64,000 nucleotides of DNA from an uncultured Lentisphaeria bacterium (GTDB lineage: Bacteria > Verrucomicrobiota > Lentisphaeria > Oligosphaerales > Oligosphaeraceae): positions 1-64,000 of the forward strand of contig CAKUJM010000009.1 of the NCBI GenBank assembly GCA_934661755.1, written 5' to 3'. The notes beneath the pieces are model-generated. The model did no database searches, was not told where the DNA came from, and saw only the letters and a list, made by a program, of their open reading frames with translations. The position numbers and the translations under genes are program-made. This document shows positions 57,291-64,000 of the stretch, piece by piece. How positions within the stretch are numbered: the stretch's first letter is position 1; each line of letters starts with the position of its first letter.

Positions 57291-57401
57291 TGTAGAGAAT
57301 CGTTGTCCGGCCTGTTGCAGGGAAAAGCCCGGCTTCGTTGCAATTGCGCCTTTATATTAAGGCGTGTTACGTGCGCGGCCTCATGTTTTGAACGCGTGCG
57401 C

Positions 57402-57420
57402 TAATATATCACCTTTTTTT
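57402..57420 (+). promoter_or_regulatory. AT-rich promoter-like segment before thrC
   Basis: TAATATATCACC followed by seven T lies 12-30 bases before the thrC start. The same TATATCAC-T-run arrangement precedes the coiled-coil gene at 10.5 kb on the other strand. Confidence 0.3.
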
Positions 57421-57431
57421 AGGCCGTCACT

Positions 57432-58856
57432 ATGAATACCTGCATGCCCTCCCCTGAAAATAGCGCAATGTACCGCAGCACCCGCGGCGGAATCGATCCG
57501 GTGGACTTCATCGACGCAGTGATGATGGGGCTGGCTGACGACGGCGGGTTGCTGGTGCCGGGGGCGATTCCCAGGATCAGCGCCGAACAGCTCGAGTCCT
57601 GGCGGGGCCTGGGCTACCCCCGGCTGGCCTTCGAGGTCATGCGGCCCTTTGTCGGCGACGCCATTGCGGCGGACGACCTGCTGGCGCTGATCGAACGCAG
57701 CTACGCGGCCTTCGACTGCCCGGAGGTGGTGCCGGTCAAGCCGCTGGACGGACGCGACCTCTTCGTCGCCGAGCTCTTCCACGGCCCGACGCTGGCCTTC
57801 AAGGACGTGGCGCTGCAATTCCTGGGCAACCTCTTCGAGTACATCCTGAAACGGCGCGGCGGGAAATTGTGCATCCTGGGCGCCACCAGCGGCGACACCG
57901 GATCCGCCGCCATCCACGGCGTCCGCGGCAAGGACGGCATCGAGATCTTCATCATGTACCCCGAGGGCCGGGTCAGCCCGCTTCAGGAACGCCAGATGGC
58001 GACCGTCCCCGACGCCAATGTCCACTGCATCGCCATCAACGGCACCTTCGACGATGGACAGCGGGTCCTCAAGGAGGTCTTCAACGACCTGCCCTTCAAG
58101 CAGTCGCATCATCTTGGCGCCGTCAATTCAGTCAACTGGGCGCGGATCCTCGCCCAGGTCGTCTACTACTTCTGGGGCGCCTTCCGGGTCCAGGAGCGCC
58201 GCGGCGACCGCACGGCAGTCCAGGTCGCGGTGCCGACCGGCAATTTCGGCGACATCTTCGCCGGATTCATCGCCATGAACATGGGCGCGCCCGTCTCGCG
58301 GCTGGTGCTGGCGACCAACGAAAACGACATCCTCTCGCGCTTCTTCAACACCGGCGTCTATGAACGCGGCAGCGTCCACCCGACCCTCTCGCCCTCAATG
58401 GACATCCAGGTCGCCAGCAATTTCGAGCGCTACCTCTACTATCGGGTGGATTGCGATCCCGGGCGCGTGAAGGCCCTCATGGCGCAATTCGCCGTGGGGC
58501 AGCCCATCCGGATCGACGGCGCGGACCCGCGTCTTGCCGCCGGGCGCGGCGACACCGCACTCACCCTGGAGACGATCCGGAAATTCTGGACTGAACACCA
58601 CTATCTGCTGGATCCGCACGGCGCGGTCGGCGTCGGCGTCGCCCAATCCACCATGCTTCCCGGGACCGCCACCCTCTGCCTGGAGACCGCCCATCCCGGA
58701 AAATTCCCCGCCGCCATCGCCATGGCACTTGGCGATGACTCCCAGGCGCACCACCGGAGCCTCGATGCGCTGCTCGACTTGCCGCTGCGCAAGACGCTGC
58801 TCGACCCGACCCGGGATCAGATCGAGGGATATATCAAGGCGGTGCTGGGCAGCTGA
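57432..58856 (+). CDS. thrC: Threonine synthase
   Basis: This PLP enzyme makes threonine from O-phosphohomoserine. The N-terminal YRSTRGG and the PLP lysine in GPTLAFKDVALQ mark the family. A phosphate-binding region LGATSGDTGSAAIHG follows. Length 474 fits the longer bacterial form. The start could be ATG 57432 or ATG 57468 (MYRSTRGG), the latter matching the usual N-terminus. It overlaps the small zinc-ribbon gene by one base. Confidence 0.92.
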   Translation: MNTCMPSPENSAMYRSTRGGIDPVDFIDAVMMGLADDGGLLVPGAIPRISAEQLESWRGLGYPRLAFEVMRPFVGDAIAADDLLALIERSYAAFDCPEVVPVKPLDGRDLFVAELFHGPTLAFKDVALQFLGNLFEYILKRRGGKLCILGATSGDTGSAAIHGVRGKDGIEIFIMYPEGRVSPLQERQMATVPDANVHCIAINGTFDDGQRVLKEVFNDLPFKQSHHLGAVNSVNWARILAQVVYYFWGAFRVQERRGDRTAVQVAVPTGNFGDIFAGFIAMNMGAPVSRLVLATNENDILSRFFNTGVYERGSVHPTLSPSMDIQVASNFERYLYYRVDCDPGRVKALMAQFAVGQPIRIDGADPRLAAGRGDTALTLETIRKFWTEHHYLLDPHGAVGVGVAQSTMLPGTATLCLETAHPGKFPAAIAMALGDDSQAHHRSLDALLDLPLRKTLLDPTRDQIEGYIKAVLGS

Positions 58857-59146
58857 TGCACGCTTTCTACAACATCCTGACCTCCGACCGCATCTTCCTC
58901 TACGTCGTGCTGCTGCTGGTGCTGGCAGTGGCGCTGATCCTGGAGGACAAGCTGTGGTACAGCCAGCACTCGCTGCACATCTCGCGGTCGCGGCTGCTCA
59001 CCTGCCGCGACTGCGGGCACGTCTTCCTGCAACGCCGGCAGCAGCTCGACCGGCGATGCCCGCAGTGCGGCGGCGTGGCCAACGCCTTCCGCCTCCCCTA
59101 CTCCGGAGTGCATGAAAAACTGCGCGACCGGGCGAAAAACACCTGA
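58856..59146 (+). CDS. Small membrane protein with a zinc ribbon (96 aa)
   Basis: One N-terminal membrane segment (LYVVLLLVLAVALIL, residues 15-29) is followed by a zinc-ribbon-like C-x2-C-x17-C-x2-C pattern (CRDC and CPQC). The family is not recognised. It overlaps the thrC stop (TGATG), so it is translated with threonine synthase, although a functional link to it is not known. The ADP-ribosylglycohydrolase gene follows after 28 bases. Confidence 0.75.
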   Translation: MHAFYNILTSDRIFLYVVLLLVLAVALILEDKLWYSQHSLHISRSRLLTCRDCGHVFLQRRQQLDRRCPQCGGVANAFRLPYSGVHEKLRDRAKNT

Positions 59147-59174
59147 CATCCGTCACCCCCCCAAAAAAAGATCC

Positions 59175-60635
59175 ATGACTGACACTGCATTCACCGATCG
59201 CGATCGCATTCTCGGATGCTGGCTGGGAAAGGCCATCGGCGGCACCCTCGGCGCACCGTACGAGGGCTCCGCGGGCCCGCACAAGCTGGACTTCTACAAC
59301 CCGGTGCCGACCACGATGCTGCCCAATGACGACCTGGATCTGCAAGTGCTCTGGGCCTGCCAGCTGGCCTCCGGCTGGAAGGGCGTGGTCTCGCTGGCCA
59401 ATTTCGCCGACACCTGGCTGCATGACGTCGCCTTCCCATGGGACGAATACGGCGTGCTCATCCGCAACCTGCGGCTCGGTATCCCCGCGCCCTACTCCGG
59501 CAAATACGACAACTGGTTCGTCGACGGCGAGGGCGCGGCCATCCGCTCCGAGCTGTGGGCGGTGCTGGCGCCGCGCGATCCGCAACGCGCCGCCAAACTG
59601 GCCCGGATGGACGGCTGCCTTGACCATGACGGCGAGGGCCTCCATGCCATATGCTTCCTCGCCGCCCTGGAAAGCGAGGCCTTCAGCGGAATTGGCGACC
59701 CGCGCGCGCTGATCGAACGCGGCCTGCGGCAAATCCCCGCCGAAAGCCGCCTGTCCCATGCCATCCGCGACACCGTCGCCTGGGTGGAAGACGGCCTGGA
59801 GGCGGAACCGCTGCGGCTCAGGATACTGGAGTCCTACGGCAACCCCAATTTCACTGACGTGTGCATGAACACCGCCTTCGTCATCGCCGCGCTTCTGCTG
59901 GGACAGGGCGATTTCGGCCGCACCATCTGCACCGCCGTCAATTTCGGCCAGGACGCCGACTGCACCGGCGCCACCGCCGGCGCGATCATGGGGCTGATCA
60001 ATCCCGCCGGGATTCCCGAACGCTGGCTGGCGCCCATCGGCCGGAGCCTGGTGCTGAGCAAGGAGATCACCGGCATCACCCCCCCGCCGGATCTGGACGC
60101 CTTCACCGACATGCTGCTCGGACTGCGGGACAAGATCACCATCGACGACACCGTTCCGCCGCCGCCGGATTGGAGCAGATTCACCATCCCCGCACAGCGC
60201 CTGGTCCTGGCGTCGTGGATCACCGCCGACTTATCCAAGCTGCCTCCGGATTTCGACGGCGGCGACTCCGAGACGATCGCACTGCCGGGAAATCTTTTCG
60301 AGGTGGATTTCACTGCCCTCCCCAGCGGCGCCATGGTGATGTACAAGGTGAAATTCCGCCTTCCGGAATCCCAGATGGTGCATATCGTGGTCAACACCCC
60401 CGCCCGCTCCCGGGTCTGGCTGGATGGCGAATACGCCTTCGGACGTGACGGCGGAGACATGGTTCCCGCCTTCCATCGCCCCCAGCTCAACCAGTTCGTC
60501 CACAAGTTCCTCGAAGCCGGTGAACACACCCTCGTCTTCGGGCTGGTGCCGACGGATTCCCAGATGCATGCCGCGCCCGTGCTCTTCGGCTTCGCCGCCG
60601 CCGACAACCAGTGGCTGGCCGGAATCGAAAGATAA
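59175..60635 (+). CDS. ADP-ribosylglycohydrolase-like enzyme
   Basis: The N-terminal ILGCWLGKAIGGTLGAPYEG is the family start. The first metal-binding acidic set is in LPNDDLDLQVLW (usual TDDT pattern) and the second in FGQDADCTGATAGAIMG (usual GDxDT pattern), so both magnesium sites are plausible. The C-terminal ~150 residues are an additional beta-rich domain. Length 486 is longer than DraG. The start at 59175 (MTDTAFTDRD) is chosen because upstream codons overlap the previous gene. The true substrate is not readable. Confidence 0.78.
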   Translation: MTDTAFTDRDRILGCWLGKAIGGTLGAPYEGSAGPHKLDFYNPVPTTMLPNDDLDLQVLWACQLASGWKGVVSLANFADTWLHDVAFPWDEYGVLIRNLRLGIPAPYSGKYDNWFVDGEGAAIRSELWAVLAPRDPQRAAKLARMDGCLDHDGEGLHAICFLAALESEAFSGIGDPRALIERGLRQIPAESRLSHAIRDTVAWVEDGLEAEPLRLRILESYGNPNFTDVCMNTAFVIAALLLGQGDFGRTICTAVNFGQDADCTGATAGAIMGLINPAGIPERWLAPIGRSLVLSKEITGITPPPDLDAFTDMLLGLRDKITIDDTVPPPPDWSRFTIPAQRLVLASWITADLSKLPPDFDGGDSETIALPGNLFEVDFTALPSGAMVMYKVKFRLPESQMVHIVVNTPARSRVWLDGEYAFGRDGGDMVPAFHRPQLNQFVHKFLEAGEHTLVFGLVPTDSQMHAAPVLFGFAAADNQWLAGIER

Positions 60636-60740
60636 AACCGGTGGAAACCGACACCCTGCGCCGCCCATCCCAGCGCGAATGGGCGGCCTTGACTGCCGGG
60701 CGAATGGCGGGCGGATGACCGCCGCCGCGCTTCCCTCAAA

Positions 60741-61421
60741 ATGCCAGTACCGCCTCCCCAATCCAGCGTTTCACCCCGATGCGACTGGCTGTTGCTCCAC
60801 CTCACCGGGGTGCTGATCGCCATCTACCTGACCTCCAATCTGATGTCGGCCAAATTGGTGCGGATCTGGCCATTCGGATGCTTTGATGCGGGGACCATCC
60901 TTTTTCCGCTGGCGTACATGCTGGGGGATGTGCTCACCGAAATCTGGGGATACCGCACCGCCAGGCGGGTGATCTGGCTTACCTTCCTCTGCAATGTCAT
61001 CATGACCGCCGGGACCGCGCTGGCGGCATGGCTGCCCGGGCCGCAATATTCCGACGCCGCGTCGGCCGCCTACGGGACGGTGTTTTCATACGTTCCGCGG
61101 ATCGTGCTGGCCTCGCTGGCGGCATTCCTCTGCGGCGAACTGAGCAACGCCTACTATATGGTGAAGATCCGGCAATGGACCGGCGGACGCTGGCTGTGGA
61201 TGCGGACCATCGGCAGCTCAATTCCCGGATATCTCCTTGACAGCGCGATCTTCATCGTCATTGCATTCGCCGGGACCGCGCCATGGCGCGACCTGTCAGT
61301 CATGTTCGCGGTGCAGTTCGCCATGAAGATGGGGATGGAAGTGCTGCTTTCCACCCCAATGGCCTACGGGCTTGTCGCCGCATTGCGGCTGAAGATCCCA
61401 TATCCCCCCGACGGAGAATGA
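60741..61421 (+). CDS. yhhQ: YhhQ/Vut_1-family queuosine precursor transporter
   Basis: This inner-membrane protein likely imports a queuosine precursor such as preQ0. Six hydrophobic segments are seen in 226 residues, with the family blocks YLTSNLMSAKLV, PLAYMLGDVLTEIWGYR and VIAFAG. Length is normal. No queuosine synthesis genes are in the window, consistent with salvage. Its stop overlaps the start of the next gene. Confidence 0.88.
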   Translation: MPVPPPQSSVSPRCDWLLLHLTGVLIAIYLTSNLMSAKLVRIWPFGCFDAGTILFPLAYMLGDVLTEIWGYRTARRVIWLTFLCNVIMTAGTALAAWLPGPQYSDAASAAYGTVFSYVPRIVLASLAAFLCGELSNAYYMVKIRQWTGGRWLWMRTIGSSIPGYLLDSAIFIVIAFAGTAPWRDLSVMFAVQFAMKMGMEVLLSTPMAYGLVAALRLKIPYPPDGE

Positions 61422-62221
61422 TGCGCGTCCTGCCACTGCCCATAATATGCTGCACCCTGGCGGTGTTCGCCGCCGGGACGGCGACGGATCTGCGGACGCG
61501 GCTGGAAAACCCCGCTGAACGGCCGCGGCTGGCCGCTCAGCTTGCCAACGACAACGAATGGCGGGGCATCGACGCCGGATCCGTGCGCAATGTGCGCGAC
61601 CTGGGCGCAATCCCCGGCGCGGAAAAGCTCCGGCGCGGGATGCTCTTCCGGGGCGCGGCGCTGTCCCCGAACCGGCTGGGGCGCCTTGCCAGCCGTGGAG
61701 TGCCCAGCACCCTGGATGACGCGGCCGTGGAATGCCTCTTCAGTGCCCTCGGCATAAGAACCGTGATCGATCTTCGCACCACCATGGAGACCGGCGCAAA
61801 ACGCCCCGAAAAACTGCCGGCGGATGTCCGGTACCACAATATCCCGATCCTGCCATACGCCATGGCCGACTTCCCCGCCAGCCGCGATGCGTTCCACAGG
61901 ATCATGCAGATCCTCGCGGATGACGCCAGCTACCCGGTGTACTTCTTCTGCCAGCACGGCACCGACCGCACCGGAACCCTGGCTTTCCTGCTGGAGGGGC
62001 TGCTGGGCATAAACCCGCAGTCGCGATTCCGCGACTGGTTGCAGTCCATCACCGCATATCCTGAATGCTTCGACCGGCAATACAGCCATGGCTATGGCGC
62101 ACTGCAACTATTGATCCCCGACGAGTGCGCGGATGGCTTCGATGCCTTCGCCGCAAAATGCCAGGTGGCGCCGGAGACCCTGGAGAATTTCCGCCGGATC
62201 ATGGGCGGAATGCCGCGCTAG
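61418..62221 (+). CDS. Exported tyrosine-phosphatase-like enzyme
   Basis: An N-terminal signal peptide (LPLPIICCTLAVFAAG) marks export. The phosphatase P-loop C-x5-R is in FFCQHGTDRTG. The upstream NVRDLGAIPG resembles the first motif of the bacterial dual-specificity/inositol-phosphatase group. The protein may dephosphorylate phosphoinositides or phosphotyrosine in the periplasm. Start is ATGATG, overlapping the YhhQ stop. A perfect 9-bp hairpin covers the stop codon. Confidence 0.78.
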   Translation: MMRVLPLPIICCTLAVFAAGTATDLRTRLENPAERPRLAAQLANDNEWRGIDAGSVRNVRDLGAIPGAEKLRRGMLFRGAALSPNRLGRLASRGVPSTLDDAAVECLFSALGIRTVIDLRTTMETGAKRPEKLPADVRYHNIPILPYAMADFPASRDAFHRIMQILADDASYPVYFFCQHGTDRTGTLAFLLEGLLGINPQSRFRDWLQSITAYPECFDRQYSHGYGALQLLIPDECADGFDAFAAKCQVAPETLENFRRIMGGMPR

Positions 62222-62232
62222 TACGGCATTCC
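62207..62232 (+). terminator. Hairpin over the phosphatase stop codon
   Basis: GGAATGCCG (62207-62215) pairs perfectly with CGGCATTCC (62224-62232) with the stop codon in the loop. There is no direct T-run, so it may stabilise the mRNA 3' end rather than terminate. Confidence 0.4.
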
Positions 62233-62449
62233 ACGCTGCCGAACGGATTCCGCGGCACGAAAACAAACGCGACAACTCGTTGCAAAAAAAAAAGATATAC
62301 TATATTCTGCATTCGTCCTGTTTTTTTTTCACCGCCGGATGCCGGTGGCGACGACGCCCACTCATGCGTGCTTTTCTTCCGGGAAAGCCGTGTAAGATCT
62401 GACCCGCAACCGTGAAGTTCTGCAACAGAACCGAAGTTGCTGTCCTGTC
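62233..62449. other. Leader region ahead of the dynamin gene, first part
   Basis: This stretch contains a run of ten A (62284-62293), GATATACTATATT directly after it (a possible -10, with TTGCAA at 62280-62285 as a weak -35 at 15 bases), a run of nine T near 62312-62321, and a small hairpin GTTCTGCAACAGAAC near 62417-62431. No gene is seen. Confidence 0.5.
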
Positions 62450-62527
62450 CCTGAATTCGTGAGGTTGGTGCTTTTGCGTCAGAATGACGTAATCATGGCG
62501 CAAATGCACCAGCCTCACAGATCCAGG
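62450..62527. repeat. Palindromic element, copy C (best preserved)
   Basis: The left arm reads CCTGAATTCGTGAGG, TTGGTGCTTTTGCGTC. The right arm, on the other strand, reads CCTGGATCTGTGAGG, CTGGTGCATTTGCGCC. The two can form a stem of about 30 bp with several mismatches and a short loop. It lies 38 bases before the dynamin start. Confidence 0.65.
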
Positions 62528-62565
62528 ATTCAAATATCCACCCCAAAACAGGAGACCCATAGACC

Positions 62566-64000
62566 ATGCAGGATTTGTCAAGCGCAATTCATGACGGCGC
62601 AGGCGCCGCGGAAAAAGCCGGCTTCAACATCCCGGAGAGGCTGTCGGAGGAGATTGCCCAGCTGGACAATCCGAAATACCGCGTGGCGGTGGTCGGTAAA
62701 TACCAGGTCGGCAAATCTGCACTGATCAACCACCTCTTCTTTGGCAGCCGGCCGATCCTGCTGGAAGGCGCGGGGCTGTGCACCACCGCCATCCCGACCG
62801 AAGTGGAATACGGCAGCGCCAGCCGCATGGAAGTCTGGCACTGGAGCAACGGCGCCAACAGCAGCCAGACCCTGGCTGAGACCGTTGATAACCCGACCAT
62901 CGAAGATCTGAAGCGGGTCACCGTCGGTGAAGACCGCAAGGCGCTCGTACAACAGGTCTCGCGGGTGAAGCTGACCGCCGCCAACGAGTCGCTGCGGGGA
63001 TACACCGTGCTCGACACCCCGGGAATTGATGACCCGGATGTCGACCTGCTGATCAACACCACCTACCGGCTGATTCCGGAATGCGATCTGGCGCTGGTGG
63101 TGGTCGAGCCACGCCAGCTGGACTCCGCCAATATGGATCTGCTGCGCAAGAAGCTCTTCGACGACGGCATTGCACGAATCATGGTGATGGTGTCGTACAA
63201 GCCCGGAGACGGCATGGATACCGAAAGGCGCAAGGAGATTGCCGCCACCATCCACAGCCAGCTTGCCAGCATTGGCAAAGGCGACATCCCGGTGGAAATG
63301 TATTGCTTCGACCCGTCTGTCGATGACATCATGTGCGATGTCAGTGAAATCGAGTTGCGGGTCAACAGCTTCCTGGCGGAGAATGCCCGCGTCGGCCGGT
63401 TGCAGCATGTCGCCATGCATCTGCGCAAATACCTGGAGCATTGCCTGCTGGAAATTGCCGCCCGGAAGAAGGCCGCCACCCTGGATGACGCCGAAAGCGA
63501 CCGGCTGCTCGCCGATTTGAAGGCCCGCAAGGAGGAAATTCTTAACAAGTGCGATGCGCTCAAATCGAAGGTGTCGTCAGAAATTGAAACGCTGAAGAGG
63601 AATGCCGGGAACAAAATCCGCGCCAGAATCAGCCGGATCTTCACCGACTACGCGTGCAATCTCGAAAGATGCAAGAGCCTCAAGGAACTCCAAATGGAGC
63701 TGGAGATGGCGGATCGCGTGCTCAAGCCGCGCATTTGCGATCTGGTTGACAACAGCCGCCGCGACATTGAGGGTGACGCCAACCGTGCCCTCAACCGCTG
63801 CCTCCCGGAAATGGAGTCCGCCAGCATGGAGTGGTCCAGCTGGCTGGAGCAGAAGCTCGAAGTGGACGGCGGCATGTTCTCCAATGCGCCGTCATGGCTG
63901 TTGGAATGCGGCAACATCGTAATCAGCAACATCCTGCTGCCAGGCGGATGGATAATAGCGCTGCTGGGGCGCGGCCTGCAAACCGCGCTACCTCTCCTTC
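62566..64000 (+). CDS. Dynamin-like GTPase (cut by window edge)
   Basis: This is a bacterial dynamin, probably membrane-acting. The P-loop is GKYQVGKS (44-51), the switch/G2 Thr is in CTTAIPTE, G3 is DTPG (150-153). Where N/TKxD is expected for G4 there is MVSYKPGD. About 478 codons are visible. The second half is helical and charged (ARKKAATLDDAESDRLLADL), and a hydrophobic segment (ISNILLPGGWIIALLG) begins near the edge, fitting a paddle or membrane region. The start at 62566 follows ACAGGAGACC. Confidence 0.85.
   Translation, partial: MQDLSSAIHDGAGAAEKAGFNIPERLSEEIAQLDNPKYRVAVVGKYQVGKSALINHLFFGSRPILLEGAGLCTTAIPTEVEYGSASRMEVWHWSNGANSSQTLAETVDNPTIEDLKRVTVGEDRKALVQQVSRVKLTAANESLRGYTVLDTPGIDDPDVDLLINTTYRLIPECDLALVVVEPRQLDSANMDLLRKKLFDDGIARIMVMVSYKPGDGMDTERRKEIAATIHSQLASIGKGDIPVEMYCFDPSVDDIMCDVSEIELRVNSFLAENARVGRLQHVAMHLRKYLEHCLLEIAARKKAATLDDAESDRLLADLKARKEEILNKCDALKSKVSSEIETLKRNAGNKIRARISRIFTDYACNLERCKSLKELQMELEMADRVLKPRICDLVDNSRRDIEGDANRALNRCLPEMESASMEWSSWLEQKLEVDGGMFSNAPSWLLECGNIVISNILLPGGWIIALLGRGLQTALPLL

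Noticed and set aside
54000..57404. A 1,134-codon plus-strand open frame
   Set aside because: It is antisense to the 554-residue and permease genes, with shadow-like His/Arg/Pro composition.

Overview
The window is about 64 kb of GC-rich, densely coded bacterial chromosome with 54 protein genes that I accept (the last cut by the window edge, plus one weak small-ORF candidate), three tRNA genes (Val-GAC, Cys-GCA, Glu-TTC, all with encoded CCA), two gene remnants, several terminators and a few repeat families. There is no rRNA, CRISPR array, prophage or insertion sequence. The gene content points to a Gram-negative anaerobe: an MCE/Mla-type envelope lipid transporter, an ExbB-ExbD-TonB-like set, a periplasmic parvulin and a lipid-anchored transport accessory protein on one side; a glycyl-radical enzyme with its activase, an NfnAB-type bifurcating oxidoreductase and a rubredoxin-fused flavodiiron protein on the other. 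Together with large glycosidase-like proteins, a neurotransmitter:sodium symporter and a bacterial dynamin, this suggests the PVC group, most likely Lentisphaerota (Victivallales-like). That placement is an inference from gene content, not from a marker search.

Layout. 1-11 kb (mostly minus strand): tRNA-Val, a coiled-coil protein, a charged small protein, tRNA-Cys, fabH with a frame-shifting tandem duplication at its 3' end, a GH20-like protein, the ABC-F ATPase uup, a THUMP RNA methyltransferase, and a coiled-coil/small-protein pair. 10.5-11.1 kb is a repeat-filled gap. 11-20 kb: ispE, a 650-residue glycosidase-like protein, a decayed divergent pair (a second glycosidase-like gene and a LacI-type regulator joined by a deletion), then an AraC regulator divergent from a glycyl-radical enzyme and its activase. 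19.7-24.2 kb (minus): nfnA, nfnB, an L,D-transpeptidase and accA. 24.4-33 kb: acyl-ACP thioesterase (+), formyl-THF cyclo-ligase, a protein with an internal triplicated motif, then the minus-strand series argF, pyrB, a long PRPP-synthase-like gene and a cysteine desulfurase, preceded by a secreted alkaline phosphatase. 33-37 kb: NSS symporter and a four-domain flavodiiron protein.

37-52 kb is one long plus-strand series: icd, an unknown Gln-rich-linker protein, an MCE lipid transporter (permease, ATPase, MCE protein, lipoprotein), a large TPR protein, a parvulin, an alkaline-phosphatase-superfamily enzyme, a flippase, a STAS protein and two glycosyltransferases, ending at tRNA-Glu and a strong terminator. 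The second half of this series reads as a surface-polysaccharide unit with translational coupling. 52-57.3 kb (minus) is an operon of an ABC-2-like permease without a visible ATPase, a membrane TPR-like protein, ExbB, ExbD and a TonB-like protein. 57.4-64 kb (plus): thrC with a small zinc-ribbon membrane protein, an ADP-ribosylglycohydrolase-like enzyme, a YhhQ-type transporter overlapped by an exported tyrosine-phosphatase-like enzyme, and a dynamin-like GTPase that runs off the edge.

The points most worth a second look are the fabH duplication, the deletion that fused two divergent gene remnants, the glycyl-radical operon of unknown substrate, a terminator whose 3' half is expanded into five exact 10-bp copies, a dispersed palindromic element, and the ExbBD operon with an orphan permease.
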